Assembly (NCBI GenBank): GCA_017559135.1
Contig: JAFYSZ010000023.1
Span: forward strand, 1 to 64,000
Length of the DNA stretch: 64,000 nt
Source of the DNA: Bacteroidales bacterium
GTDB taxonomy: Bacteria; Bacteroidota; Bacteroidia; Bacteroidales; P3
Reading direction: 5' to 3'
Positions 25,564-33,573 of this stretch are shown in pieces. The notes beneath the pieces are model-generated. The model was not told where the DNA came from, did not search any database, and was given only the letters and a program-made list of their open reading frames with translations. Made by a program: the position numbers and the translations under genes. The stretch's first letter is position 1. The number at the start of each line of letters is the position of its first letter.

Positions 25564-26184
25564 ATGATAAAGAATTTATTATTAGATATGGGCGGCGTGA
25601 TACTTGATGTAAGTTATCACAAAGTTATAGAAACGTTTAAAAGTTTCGGAATAGAGAATTTTGATAAAATTTACACGCAAGCAAAACAAGTTCCTATAAT
25701 TGATACTTTTGAAGAAGGGAATTGTACTATTGCAGAATTTAGAGACGGAATTAGAGAGTTGTTGCAAGTTCCAATTACTGATGAACAAATTGACAAAGCC
25801 TGGTTTTCTATGATTTTAAACCTGCCAAAAGAAATTATTCAACTGCTTGGTATTTTAAAATTGAAGTATAAACTATTTTTATTCTCAAATACAAATGAAC
25901 TTCACATAGAATTTTTGAAAAAAGACTTTGAGCGTCAATTAGGATTTGATTTATTTTCTTGTGTTTTCAATAAAGCATATTTCTCAAACGAGATTCACAG
26001 AAGAAAACCTCACCCTGAATCGTTTCAATTCGTTCTTGATGATGCAGGAATCAAAGCAGAAGAAACTTTATTCATAGATGACTCACCGCAACACCTTGAA
26101 GGTGCAAAGAAAATAGGCTTAAATACGTATTGGCTCACTAACGGAGAAACTTTAATTGACCTTTATGATAAAAAAATAATATAA
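25564..26184 (+). CDS. HAD-family hydrolase
   Basis: Haloacid-dehalogenase-superfamily phosphatase. Motif I is LLLDMGGVILD, with the nucleophile Asp but Gly where many HADs have the second Asp, as in the YihX/epoxide-hydrolase-N subgroup. Motif II FSNTNE, motif III Lys in RRKPHPESF, motif IV FIDDSPQHLEGA. The length of 206 residues is usual for the subgroup. Substrate unknown; its place after thiL hints at a small phosphorylated metabolite but does not show it. Confidence 0.9.
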   Translation: MIKNLLLDMGGVILDVSYHKVIETFKSFGIENFDKIYTQAKQVPIIDTFEEGNCTIAEFRDGIRELLQVPITDEQIDKAWFSMILNLPKEIIQLLGILKLKYKLFLFSNTNELHIEFLKKDFERQLGFDLFSCVFNKAYFSNEIHRRKPHPESFQFVLDDAGIKAEETLFIDDSPQHLEGAKKIGLNTYWLTNGETLIDLYDKKII

Positions 26185-26531
26185 TGGACACTTCTAAATT
26201 AAAAGATAATAAGTTTATAAAGATACTTTTAAACAAATATATCATAACAATACTTGTTTTTGTACTCTTATTGTTTTTTTCTCCAAATAATAACATTATA
26301 TATTATAATAAGGTAAAGAAACAACAAGAAGAAATTGAACAAAAAAAGGCTTTTATATTAGACGAAATCACGCAAGACAGCATCAGAAATGCGGATTTGG
26401 AGAAAAATATAAAAGCAAAAGAAAAGTATGGTAGAGAAAAATATTTAATGAAAGCCGAAAACGAAGATATATACATTATTAAACGACAAGGAAACGATAC
26501 TTCAATCCAAGAACAAGGCGATTCCCAATAA
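26184..26531 (+). CDS. FtsB/DivIC-type septum formation initiator
   Basis: A small bitopic division protein: cytoplasmic N-terminus, one membrane helix (about 18-35), a periplasmic coiled coil (about 42-75) and the motif KYGREKYLMKAENEDIYII, characteristic of the DivIC family in Bacteroidota. Its ATG shares a base with the preceding stop codon (translational coupling). The length of 115 residues is typical. Confidence 0.9.
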   Translation: MDTSKLKDNKFIKILLNKYIITILVFVLLLFFSPNNNIIYYNKVKKQQEEIEQKKAFILDEITQDSIRNADLEKNIKAKEKYGREKYLMKAENEDIYIIKRQGNDTSIQEQGDSQ

Positions 26532-26569
26532 AAATTCCCCCTTTTTCTTAGGAATTAACAGAAAAGTTG

Positions 26570-26577
26570 TATTTTTG
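26570..26577 (+). promoter_or_regulatory. -7 promoter box of the PorE-like gene
   Basis: TATTTTTG, 54 bp before ATG 26632. Confidence 0.55.
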
Positions 26578-26631
26578 TAGTCTGTAAAATTAGTTTTTCT
26601 TTTAAATTCTTGCTAAAAATTTATTAAGTAT

Positions 26632-29220
26632 ATGAAATTAAAACAAGTATTTTTTTTCCTTTTGATAATTGCAAGTACTAATGTATTTGCACAAAAGAGG
26701 AGTTTGACCGAGTTAGCTGATGAAGCTTTTGAAAACAAACAATATATTACGGCAGTAGATTTGTATAAAGAAGCTTACACCAAAATAAAAGGTAATAGAG
26801 AAGAAAAAAACAGGATAATGTTCCAACAAGCAGAATGTTATCGTTATATGAATGACCAAAAAATGGCAGTAAAAACCTATCAAAGATTGGTAAAAGCAAA
26901 GTACTATGATGTTCAGCCAAAGATATTTTTATATATGGCAGACATTCAAAAATTCAATAGCGAATGGGACGCAGCCGAATACAACTATAAAGAATATTTA
27001 AAACTTGTTCCTGATGATGCATTGGCAAAAAGAAGATTGCAATCAATAGATTTAGCAAAAAAATGGATGAATAACCCTACCCGACACGAAGTTGTTGAAG
27101 TTAAAAATGTCAATACAGAGTGGAACGAATGGGGACCACGTTTTTCTGCCTCAGAAGAAGAAAATGAAGTTATATTTACATCTTCTCGACCAACTGAAAT
27201 GAGCGAAGAAGTCGATGTTTGGACAGGAGAATATTTCTCAAATATTTACACAAGTGCGAAGATAAAAAATGGAGAGCTTAGCGAACCAAATTTAATTTCA
27301 ATTGAGCAAATAAACACCGAAGCAAACGAAGGGGAACTTGTGTTTGCAAAAGGTTCTACTACACAAAATGTATATTTTTCTCGCTGTCTTATATTAGAAA
27401 GAGAACAACTTAATTGTGCTATCTATATGACTAAGCCTGTGGAAAAGGACAAAAAAGGCAAGAGAAGTAAAAAAGAACAAGAAAATGAAGAAGAACAGTC
27501 TCCATTTATAATGATTGATCTTGGAGATACAGCATTTAACTATTTCCACCCTGCAATTTCTTCTGATGAATTAACACTTTATTTTTCTTCTAACCGTCCA
27601 GGAGGAGAAGGAGGTTATGACTTATGGAAAGCAACAAGAAGTAGCATAGACGAATCTTTTGGAAATGTGGTTAATTTAGGTAAACTTGTTAATACAGAAG
27701 GTAATGAGCAATTCCCAACCTTACGTTCCAATACAAGACTTTATTATTCATCTGACGGATTGCCTGGTTTAGGAGGTATGGACTTATTCTACACAGAATT
27801 TGTTAATGAAGAATGGAGTGAACCTCAAAACTTAATGTATCCAATCAATAGCCCATCAGACGAAATTGGTATTATTTACAATAAAGTTGCAGAAGAAAAC
27901 ATAGCAGCAGAAGAATCTGGATTTTTCTCTTCTAACAGAGAAGGAGGAACTGGTGGAGACGATATTTATTCTTTTTACAGAGCACCTCTTTTGTTCTCTT
28001 TAAAAGGAAAAGTTCGCGATGATAAATCAATGCAAACCATAGAAGGAGCAAGAGTTCGACTAATAGGTGATGACAATTCAAGCATTGAAACAAGAACCGA
28101 CAGAAAGGGTGATTACAATTTCACAACCGAACAATTGAAATACAACGTTAATTACAAAATACAAGTATCTCAAATAGGTTATTTCAACAATGAAGGAAAA
28201 GAGTCAACAGTTGGATTAACAACAACAACAGAATTGGTTCACGATTTCAAATTAAAACCAATACCAAAAGAACCTATCGTATTGCCAGAAATACGTTATG
28301 ATTTAGCAAAATGGGAATTAAAAGATCAATATCAAGACTCCCTTTCAGACTTATTAGTAATCTTAGTTAATAATCCTACATACGTTATAGAACTTGCTTC
28401 ACATACAGACTCTCGTCCTTTCCTTAGAGTTACAAACGATACACTAAGCCAAAGAAGAGCCGAATCCGTAGTAGACTTCCTTGTAGCAAGAGGAATAGAT
28501 AGAGACAGGTTAGTTCCGAAAGGCTACGGTGACAGAATACCTCGTACATTAAAAACAAATTGTGTATCAGAATTTGGCGGAAAAGAATACTCTTTTGCAA
28601 AAGGAATCACCCTTACAGACGATTATATCAATAAATTAAGAACTAAAAACGAAAGAGAAGCCGCTCATCAACTCAATCGTAGAACAGAATTTCGCATTTT
28701 GAGAACAGACTTCGTACCAAAAGCAGTTATTGACAGTTTAAAAGACGCTGCTTTAAATGCTCCGATAGTTGATATGGTTTCAGGAACAGTTCCACCGCCA
28801 GATACAGAAATTCCAATTGTATATACAGACAATCATATTAAGGTTTCAATGATAAATGGCAGTAAGGCACAAATCTTTATCATACTAAACGGAAAAGCGG
28901 TTCCTTGTATCTACGATGAAAAATACAGAGATGCAGCCGTATTAGATTGGGATTTGGCAATGAAATTCTTATTAGAAGGAAGAATTACAAAAGATGATTT
29001 CAAAGATAGAGACAAAGCATTTGATGAAGAAGGAAACATTTTAGACAATTCAGTACTTACATTCAAATCTGCATACATTGGAAAATACTTTGCCGACAAA
29101 TACGAAGTAATCGTAAGGAAAGGTATGAAATATGATATGATTGTAAATAAAAATGGATTAGTTGACTTCGGTACATTTACATTTTCAAGAGCAAGAGGCG
29201 AAATTATTTTTGAAGAATAA
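26632..29220 (+). CDS. PorE-like OmpA/PD40/TPR protein with degenerate retropepsin-like C-terminus
   Basis: A large periplasmic or outer-membrane protein: signal peptide (cut near VFAQ), TPR-like helices (about 25-145), a PD40 beta-propeller (about 160-465, repeats with LYFSSNRPGGEGGYDLW), a carboxypeptidase-regulatory-like beta domain (about 468-545) and an OmpA peptidoglycan-binding domain (about 550-690, ASHTDSRP, RRAESVVDFL, RRTEFRIL). This order matches PorE of the T9SS, although no lipobox is present. Residues about 740-862 are extra and resemble a retropepsin-like domain in which the catalytic Asp-Thr-Gly is Asp-Glu-Lys (Asp762), so it is probably inactive. The function is likely envelope anchoring; the added domain is unexplained. 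Confidence 0.82.
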   Translation: MKLKQVFFFLLIIASTNVFAQKRSLTELADEAFENKQYITAVDLYKEAYTKIKGNREEKNRIMFQQAECYRYMNDQKMAVKTYQRLVKAKYYDVQPKIFLYMADIQKFNSEWDAAEYNYKEYLKLVPDDALAKRRLQSIDLAKKWMNNPTRHEVVEVKNVNTEWNEWGPRFSASEEENEVIFTSSRPTEMSEEVDVWTGEYFSNIYTSAKIKNGELSEPNLISIEQINTEANEGELVFAKGSTTQNVYFSRCLILEREQLNCAIYMTKPVEKDKKGKRSKKEQENEEEQSPFIMIDLGDTAFNYFHPAISSDELTLYFSSNRPGGEGGYDLWKATRSSIDESFGNVVNLGKLVNTEGNEQFPTLRSNTRLYYSSDGLPGLGGMDLFYTEFVNEEWSEPQNLMYPINSPSDEIGIIYNKVAEENIAAEESGFFSSNREGGTGGDDIYSFYRAPLLFSLKGKVRDDKSMQTIEGARVRLIGDDNSSIETRTDRKGDYNFTTEQLKYNVNYKIQVSQIGYFNNEGKESTVGLTTTTELVHDFKLKPIPKEPIVLPEIRYDLAKWELKDQYQDSLSDLLVILVNNPTYVIELASHTDSRPFLRVTNDTLSQRRAESVVDFLVARGIDRDRLVPKGYGDRIPRTLKTNCVSEFGGKEYSFAKGITLTDDYINKLRTKNEREAAHQLNRRTEFRILRTDFVPKAVIDSLKDAALNAPIVDMVSGTVPPPDTEIPIVYTDNHIKVSMINGSKAQIFIILNGKAVPCIYDEKYRDAAVLDWDLAMKFLLEGRITKDDFKDRDKAFDEEGNILDNSVLTFKSAYIGKYFADKYEVIVRKGMKYDMIVNKNGLVDFGTFTFSRARGEIIFEE

Positions 29221-29230
29221 TAAGAAAAAA

Positions 29231-29262
29231 TTTGGTGGATTGCGAAAATAGTATTATTTTTG
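29231..29262 (+). promoter_or_regulatory. tRNA-type promoter of initiator tRNA
   Basis: TTTGGTGG at 29231-29238 and TATTTTTG at 29255-29262, exactly 16 bp apart, then C. Confidence 0.8.
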
Positions 29263-29280
29263 CAATCCAAAACAACAAGA

Positions 29281-29352
<72 letters not shown>

Positions 29353-29354
29353 CT

Positions 29355-29390
29355 AAAAAAAGCGGAAGATTTTTCTTCCGCTTTTTTTAT
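29355..29390. terminator. bidirectional terminator after initiator tRNA
   Basis: Stem 29355-29368 with 29375-29388 (AAAAAGCGGAAG core), A-run left, T-run right. It serves the tRNA and the convergent OmpH-like gene. Confidence 0.9.
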
Positions 29391-29407
29391 TTCAGATTAT
29401 TAAGTCT

Positions 29408-30049
29408 TTATTTTTCTTTTTTATATTCCTCGTATTCTTTATTCAATCCTTCAACTATTTCATTAGTTATATCCATTCCTTCATCAATGTAAAGAACTGG
29501 TGAACCAATATAAGATTTTGAAAGAATAACATCGAAGTTTTGATGCTTTAAATTATAATCTTTTATAAACGCATAGATAGCATCTAACATTTTTTTATTG
29601 TCCGAAGCTTGTCTTTCTTGCAAATTCATCATCATTTGTTGTTCAAGTTGAGGCAACTCTTGTTGTCTTTTTGTTAAATCTTGCTCGGTTTGTTTTTGTT
29701 GAGTCAAAGTCAAAGATGCTCCATTCTTTAAATAATTTTCATAATCACTTTGGAATTTTCTTACTTTTGATTCCAATTCGTTTTTCAAGTTTTGTTGATA
29801 AGCTTGCAACTCAGCCTCCATATCAATCGCCATTTGATACTTTGCCATTATAGTATCCGTATTGATATAAGCTACTTTCAATCCATTAGAAGAAAGAGTT
29901 TTATTTTTTTTCTCAGTTTTTGCGACCTCTTTCGTCTCATTCTTTTCAGTTTTTCCGTCAGACAATACTATTATGAACAGTATTATCGAACAAACGATAG
30001 ACAATCCGCAGCCTATCCATAAAGCAATGTTTGAATTTTTCTTTTCCAT
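29408..30049 (-). CDS. membrane-anchored OmpH/Skp-like protein
   Basis: The N-terminus has an uncleaved-looking membrane helix (about 9-30, ALWIGCGLSIVCSIILFIIV) and a charged linker, then an OmpH domain: GLKVAYINTDTIMAKYQMA, long helices with Gln-rich coiled coil (about 85-160), and NFDVILSKSYIGSPVLYIDEGMDIT. Unlike the two soluble copies at 7429 and 7970 it is tethered. The start at 30049 is chosen because the promoter box lies at 30072-30079. The function is presumably periplasmic chaperone or scaffold. Confidence 0.88.
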   Translation of the reverse strand: MEKKNSNIALWIGCGLSIVCSIILFIIVLSDGKTEKNETKEVAKTEKKNKTLSSNGLKVAYINTDTIMAKYQMAIDMEAELQAYQQNLKNELESKVRKFQSDYENYLKNGASLTLTQQKQTEQDLTKRQQELPQLEQQMMMNLQERQASDNKKMLDAIYAFIKDYNLKHQNFDVILSKSYIGSPVLYIDEGMDITNEIVEGLNKEYEEYKKEK

Positions 30050-30071
30050 AAATTTAAATTTTAATAACGGG

Positions 30072-30079
30072 CAAAGATA
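30072..30079 (-). promoter_or_regulatory. -7 promoter box of the membrane-anchored OmpH gene
   Basis: Minus-strand TATCTTTG followed by C, 22 bp before the start codon. Confidence 0.7.
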
Positions 30080-30154
30080 CAAAAAGAATGCGATTTTTTT
30101 CTTTGATTTAGAAAACTATTTCAAATTTTATTTTGTCAATAACATAAATAGTTA

Positions 30155-30162
30155 TAACTTCG
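30155..30162 (+). promoter_or_regulatory. variant -7 box of first paralogous barrel gene
   Basis: TAACTTCG followed by CA, in the same context (AAATAGTTATA) as the canonical box of the downstream paralogue at 30926. One T of TTTG is replaced by C. Confidence 0.45.
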
Positions 30163-30183
30163 CAGGCTGAAAAAAAACGAAAT

Positions 30184-30876
30184 ATGAAAAAAAATTTAAT
30201 ATTCTCCCTACTTCTTTGCGTAATATTCACTCTTTCTGCCCAAGATACAAGGTATACAAAACTGACAAACTTTACAAAAAACATTGAATTTGGTATTTCC
30301 TTAGGGCTTAACTCATTAGAATTAGTACAAACAAGACCAGAATCTTGGGGAAGATTTGATTGTTGGAGAGGAGAAGACAAATTTTTCTCATCTCAAAAAC
30401 TCTATATTGGTAAAAATATTACACAAACACTAAGCACACGACTTACATTCCAAAAAGGATTTTTCACTTCTTACACAAACAATCATAAATTAAAAAATTC
30501 GATGTCTTATCCACACTTAGACATAATCGTAAACCTAAATAGTTTTTGGAACGAGGGATATAAAGAAAAGAAATACCACGAAAAAATTGAATTTAAAATA
30601 CTTTTCGGAGTTGGAACACCAATTTTCAAACCATATTACCTTGACGAAAACGGCAATAGTGGCGATTACAACGAAGAACACCTTGTTAGATTTGCATACA
30701 ACGGAGGAGGAATAGTTACTTTTCCAATTTATAAAAATTTATTTTTCAATTTAGAAGCACAATTGATTCTAACAACAACACTCCCACGATCCTTTCACAT
30801 AAATACTGGAACTTGGACAACAATTGCAGACATCACAGGAGGATTTAGTTACAGATTCCCCGTAAAAAAAGAATAA
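30184..30876 (+). CDS. outer-membrane beta-barrel protein, paralogue A
   Basis: Signal peptide (cut near LSAQ), then about 210 residues of predicted strands with barrel features, ending GGFSYRFPVKKE. It shares layout and motifs with the next gene: NFTKNIEFGISLGLNSLELVQ here against VFNNTVEFSVSGGVHALHLVQ there, and a NSFW or TNFW motif mid-protein followed by a basic KKYH or KRKYYD segment. Each paralogue has its own promoter. Function unknown. Confidence 0.75.
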   Translation: MKKNLIFSLLLCVIFTLSAQDTRYTKLTNFTKNIEFGISLGLNSLELVQTRPESWGRFDCWRGEDKFFSSQKLYIGKNITQTLSTRLTFQKGFFTSYTNNHKLKNSMSYPHLDIIVNLNSFWNEGYKEKKYHEKIEFKILFGVGTPIFKPYYLDENGNSGDYNEEHLVRFAYNGGGIVTFPIYKNLFFNLEAQLILTTTLPRSFHINTGTWTTIADITGGFSYRFPVKKE

Positions 30877-30925
30877 AACAAGACAAAAAAACATCATTTT
30901 ATTTTAGAAATAAACTAAATAGTTA

Positions 30926-30933
30926 TATCTTTG
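30926..30933 (+). promoter_or_regulatory. -7 promoter box of second paralogous barrel gene
   Basis: TATCTTTG followed by CA, 19 bp before the ATG at 30953. Confidence 0.7.
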
Positions 30934-30952
30934 CACTCTAAAAAAATGTATT

Positions 30953-31609
30953 ATGAAGAAGATTTTAATATTTACCTTACTTATTAGTGTATCATTCGTG
31001 GTATCTGCCCAAAGAAAAAATTACAGAACAATAGATGTATTTAACAATACCGTTGAATTTTCTGTTTCAGGCGGTGTTCACGCATTACATCTTGTGCAAG
31101 AAACACCTGTTTTGGGCTTAAAAGATGAAATAAAACCAGCAGTACAAGTTGGAATAGGCTATCAATTCTCACCAATATTAGGAACACGATTTGCTCTTCA
31201 AGGAGGAAATACAATGAGTGCACTATCAGACACTTTATTACCAAATTCCGTAATTGCTGGGCACGTAGATTTATTAGTAAGTCTTACAAACTTTTGGAAA
31301 ACAAAAGCAAAAAGAAAATATTATGATGCACAAATAGTTTTTGGTGTAGGAGCTCTTTCTTTCAGACCAGAAAACGAACAAGATCAATTTGCAGGTTTTG
31401 CAATAAATGGTGGATTGATAAACTCTTTCTTTTTGACTAAAAATTTATTACTCAATATTGAAATGAAATTATTCTTAACAAACGATGCTTTCCCTGTGGA
31501 TTATTATTATAATTACGGAGGTTGGGCAATGCTTTATGACGCTTCGTTAGGATTAAGTTACAGAATACCGACAGATCAAAAGAATAAACGTTACTCAGGA
31601 AGAAGATAA
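30953..31609 (+). CDS. outer-membrane beta-barrel protein, paralogue B
   Basis: Signal peptide (cut near VSAQ) and a barrel-like body of about 200 residues, including YQFSPILGTRFALQGG (a typical small-barrel motif) and the final strand GLSYRIPT followed by a basic tail. Similar in layout to the upstream gene and to small outer-membrane barrels of Bacteroidota. A terminator follows. Function unknown. Confidence 0.75.
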   Translation: MKKILIFTLLISVSFVVSAQRKNYRTIDVFNNTVEFSVSGGVHALHLVQETPVLGLKDEIKPAVQVGIGYQFSPILGTRFALQGGNTMSALSDTLLPNSVIAGHVDLLVSLTNFWKTKAKRKYYDAQIVFGVGALSFRPENEQDQFAGFAINGGLINSFFLTKNLLLNIEMKLFLTNDAFPVDYYYNYGGWAMLYDASLGLSYRIPTDQKNKRYSGRR

Positions 31610-31629
31610 ACAATTTATATCAAAACAAA

Positions 31630-31664
31630 AAAACAGCCCCAATCAAAATGTGGCTGTTTTTTTT
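31630..31664 (+). terminator. terminator after the paralogous barrel genes
   Basis: Stem 31630-31638 with 31652-31660 (AAAACAGCC arm), followed by eight T. Confidence 0.85.
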
Positions 31665-31672
31665 ATTGTTTA

Positions 31673-31745
31673 TACTACTAATATCACGCTGTGATACTAC
31701 TCATATCATCAAGAGATACGGTATGTATCTCTTGATGATATGAGT
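31673..31745. repeat. compound inverted repeats upstream of a lipoprotein gene
   Basis: A perfect 21-bp inverted repeat (31699-31719 with 31725-31745, five-base loop) lies directly after a smaller one (TATCAC 31682-31687 with GTGATA 31691-31696). The motif TACTACTnATATCA occurs twice, at 31673 and 31695, 22 bp apart. The big stem ends just before the -33 box of the next gene. Confidence 0.9.
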
Positions 31746-31746
31746 A

Positions 31747-31779
31747 TTTTTGTGCTTTTAAAATTTTGTTTTAACTTTG
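31747..31779 (+). promoter_or_regulatory. promoter of the SmpA-like lipoprotein gene
   Basis: TTTTTGTG near 31747 as -33 and TAACTTTG at 31772-31779 as -7. Confidence 0.6.
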
Positions 31780-31834
31780 TCGGCAGAAAATAAAACAATA
31801 GAAGGCATTGTCTAATCCATAAAAAAAAGATAAA

Positions 31835-32293
31835 ATGAGACGTTATAGTTTTTTAAATATTGGTTTGGTTGTTATTATACTATCTTTCTTTACTTCGTGT
31901 ACAACATATAAATACACGACCATTTCAAAAGAAAAAGAATATAAAGAAGCCTATGTCGGTAAAACCCACAATCAGATTGTTACAACGCTTGGAGCACCTG
32001 ACAAACAATTCTCTGACGGAGCAGAAGGTTGCATTATAATTTACGAAAACAGTATATTTAATAGCAATATTAACACTTACAAAGGCTCGGGAAGTGCAAC
32101 AACAAAAGAATATAAGGACCACATACAATTTTTTATAAATAAAAGCGGAATTTGCTATGATGTAAAAACAAATATTAAAGAAACAATTCAAGAAATAGAC
32201 GAAGTGGAATCTAAGAACAATACGTTAGGAGTAATTGCATTTACTCTCTCTTGTGCAGCAGTTGTTATTACATTATTATTTATTGGATTCTAA
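31835..32293 (+). CDS. lipoprotein with SmpA/BamE-like motif and C-terminal membrane helix
   Basis: Lipobox FTSC (Cys21). Residues about 38-58 (EAYVGKTHNQIVTTLGAPDK) match the start of the SmpA/OmlA (BamE-like) fold, where GxTxxQVxxxLGxP is typical. Unusually the protein ends in a hydrophobic helix (about 130-150), so it may span the outer leaflet anchor and a membrane helix, or be inner-membrane held. Its natural terminator appears to be the hairpin at 33591, now 1.3 kb away beyond the Abi cassette. Function unknown. Confidence 0.75.
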   Translation: MRRYSFLNIGLVVIILSFFTSCTTYKYTTISKEKEYKEAYVGKTHNQIVTTLGAPDKQFSDGAEGCIIIYENSIFNSNINTYKGSGSATTKEYKDHIQFFINKSGICYDVKTNIKETIQEIDEVESKNNTLGVIAFTLSCAAVVITLLFIGF

Positions 32294-32304
32294 AAACTTT
32301 AATT

Positions 32305-32324
32305 AAAGAATTAATAAACAAACA
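32305..32324 (+). repeat. left 20-bp direct repeat of the Abi cassette
   Basis: AAAGAATTAATAAACAAACA, identical to 33574-33593. Flanking bases differ on both sides. It lies 12 bp after the lipoprotein stop codon. Confidence 0.95.
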
Positions 32325-32400
32325 TAAAATTAGTCTTAATTTCACATTGACAAATTTTTATTTAGCAAACATTTTCTTGATATATCTCATATAATATTGT

Positions 32401-32408
32401 TACTTTTG
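32401..32408 (+). promoter_or_regulatory. -7 promoter box of the Abi_2 gene
   Basis: TACTTTTG followed by CA, 25 bp before ATG 32434; a TTG lies about 20 bp upstream. The promoter is inside the direct-repeat-bounded segment. Confidence 0.65.
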
Positions 32409-32433
32409 CAGTTAAATAAGAGCTGAATCTACT

Positions 32434-33432
32434 ATGGAATCATACAATAAGCAGCCTTTAACATATAATAAACAAGTAGAATTACTTGAAGGGAGGGGGT
32501 TAATTATTCCAAACAAAGAAGAGGCAGAGAAACTTCTTGGAAATATTAGTTATTATCGTTTAAGTGCATATATGTTGCCTTATAAAAAATATAGCGAAAA
32601 CTTAGTATGTGATATAAAGTCAAGGAAAGAATACACAATTCGTGAATATAAAGAAGAATTTGAAGATAATGTAACTTGGAATACGATAATTCAATTATAT
32701 GGTTTTGATAGAAAGTTACGAATACTTGTTTTTGATGCAATTGAACGCATAGAGATTGCATTAAGATCTCAAATCATCAATCAATTAAGTCTCAAATATG
32801 GTTCTCATTGGCAAGATGATTTAAATATTTTCAAACCTCCTACAACTAAAACGTTACGTGATGGAAAAATATTAACGATTGACGTATTTGAAGAAATACA
32901 AAAACATATCAAAGAACAACTAAACAATAATAAAGCAGAAGTTTTTATTCAGCATTATAAATCTAAATATAATAGTCCTGAAAATCCTCCATCGTGGATG
33001 AGTGTAGAAATAATGTATTTTAGTCATCTTTCACGAATTTGTACAGGTTTAAGAAATCGTAAAGATATAGTTGGCATATCATCTTATTTTAATCTTCCTC
33101 CAGATACGTTCTGTTCGTGGTTGCACACCATAAATTATATTCGTAATATTTGTGCCCATCATTCTCGACTTTGGAATAGAGATTTGAACATAATACCAGA
33201 AAAATTGTTGTTTTCTAAGAAACTGAATTGGATTACTAATCCTCAATCAGTTAGAAGGAGTAAATTATATTATTTTCTTTGTATGATAAATTATTTATTA
33301 CAAACAGCAAATCCCACTTCACCATTTAAACAACGCTTAATAGGACTTTTAGATGAATATAAAAATGTAATTTCTCTTGAATCAATGGGATTTTCAGAAA
33401 ATTGGTATAATGAGAAAATGTGGAAAGTATAA
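32434..33432 (+). CDS. Abi_2 family (AbiD/AbiF-like) abortive-infection protein
   Basis: Abi_2 proteins block phage growth, probably through a HEPN ribonuclease activity. Family marks: ISYYRLSAYMLPY (about 38-50), FDRKLRILVFDAIERIEIALR (91-111) and the HEPN-type motif Arg237-Asn-x3-His242 in YIRNICAHHSRLWNR. Adjacent regions around PPSWMSVEIMYF also fit the family. The length of 332 residues is normal. It is a single gene with its own promoter, lying within a segment bounded by 20-bp direct repeats and followed by a candidate small RNA. It is not part of the flanking housekeeping operons. Confidence 0.93.
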   Translation: MESYNKQPLTYNKQVELLEGRGLIIPNKEEAEKLLGNISYYRLSAYMLPYKKYSENLVCDIKSRKEYTIREYKEEFEDNVTWNTIIQLYGFDRKLRILVFDAIERIEIALRSQIINQLSLKYGSHWQDDLNIFKPPTTKTLRDGKILTIDVFEEIQKHIKEQLNNNKAEVFIQHYKSKYNSPENPPSWMSVEIMYFSHLSRICTGLRNRKDIVGISSYFNLPPDTFCSWLHTINYIRNICAHHSRLWNRDLNIIPEKLLFSKKLNWITNPQSVRRSKLYYFLCMINYLLQTANPTSPFKQRLIGLLDEYKNVISLESMGFSENWYNEKMWKV

Positions 33433-33446
33433 TTTTTAGGTAAAAC

Positions 33447-33477
33447 TTTGCTATTACAAAAAAAAAATTTACTTTTG
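33447..33477 (+). promoter_or_regulatory. promoter of the candidate small RNA
   Basis: TTTG at 33447-33450 and TACTTTTG at 33470-33477, then CA. No reading frame follows. The next plus-strand feature is a structured RNA. Confidence 0.65.
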
Positions 33478-33483
33478 CAAAGT

Positions 33484-33570
33484 TATATGGTTGATAGTTT
33501 TAATTAAAACAAGAGATAATAAGCCTCTCAGGCTTGTCGAAAGACAGCATACTTGAGGGGCGTTTTCTAT
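33484..33570 (+). ncRNA. candidate small RNA downstream of the Abi_2 gene
   Basis: From the promoter at 33470-33477 transcription would start near 33484. The transcript holds a palindrome GTTTTAATTAAAAC (33497-33510) and a strong hairpin: 33523-33530 with 33554-33561 (eight pairs, one wobble), an internal loop, and an inner TGTC/GACA stem capped by GAAA (33539-33542). A U-rich tail follows (33562-33570). About 85 nt, no ORF. A possible RNA antitoxin, a regulator, or just the 3' end of the abi mRNA. Confidence 0.5.
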
Positions 33571-33573
33571 TTC

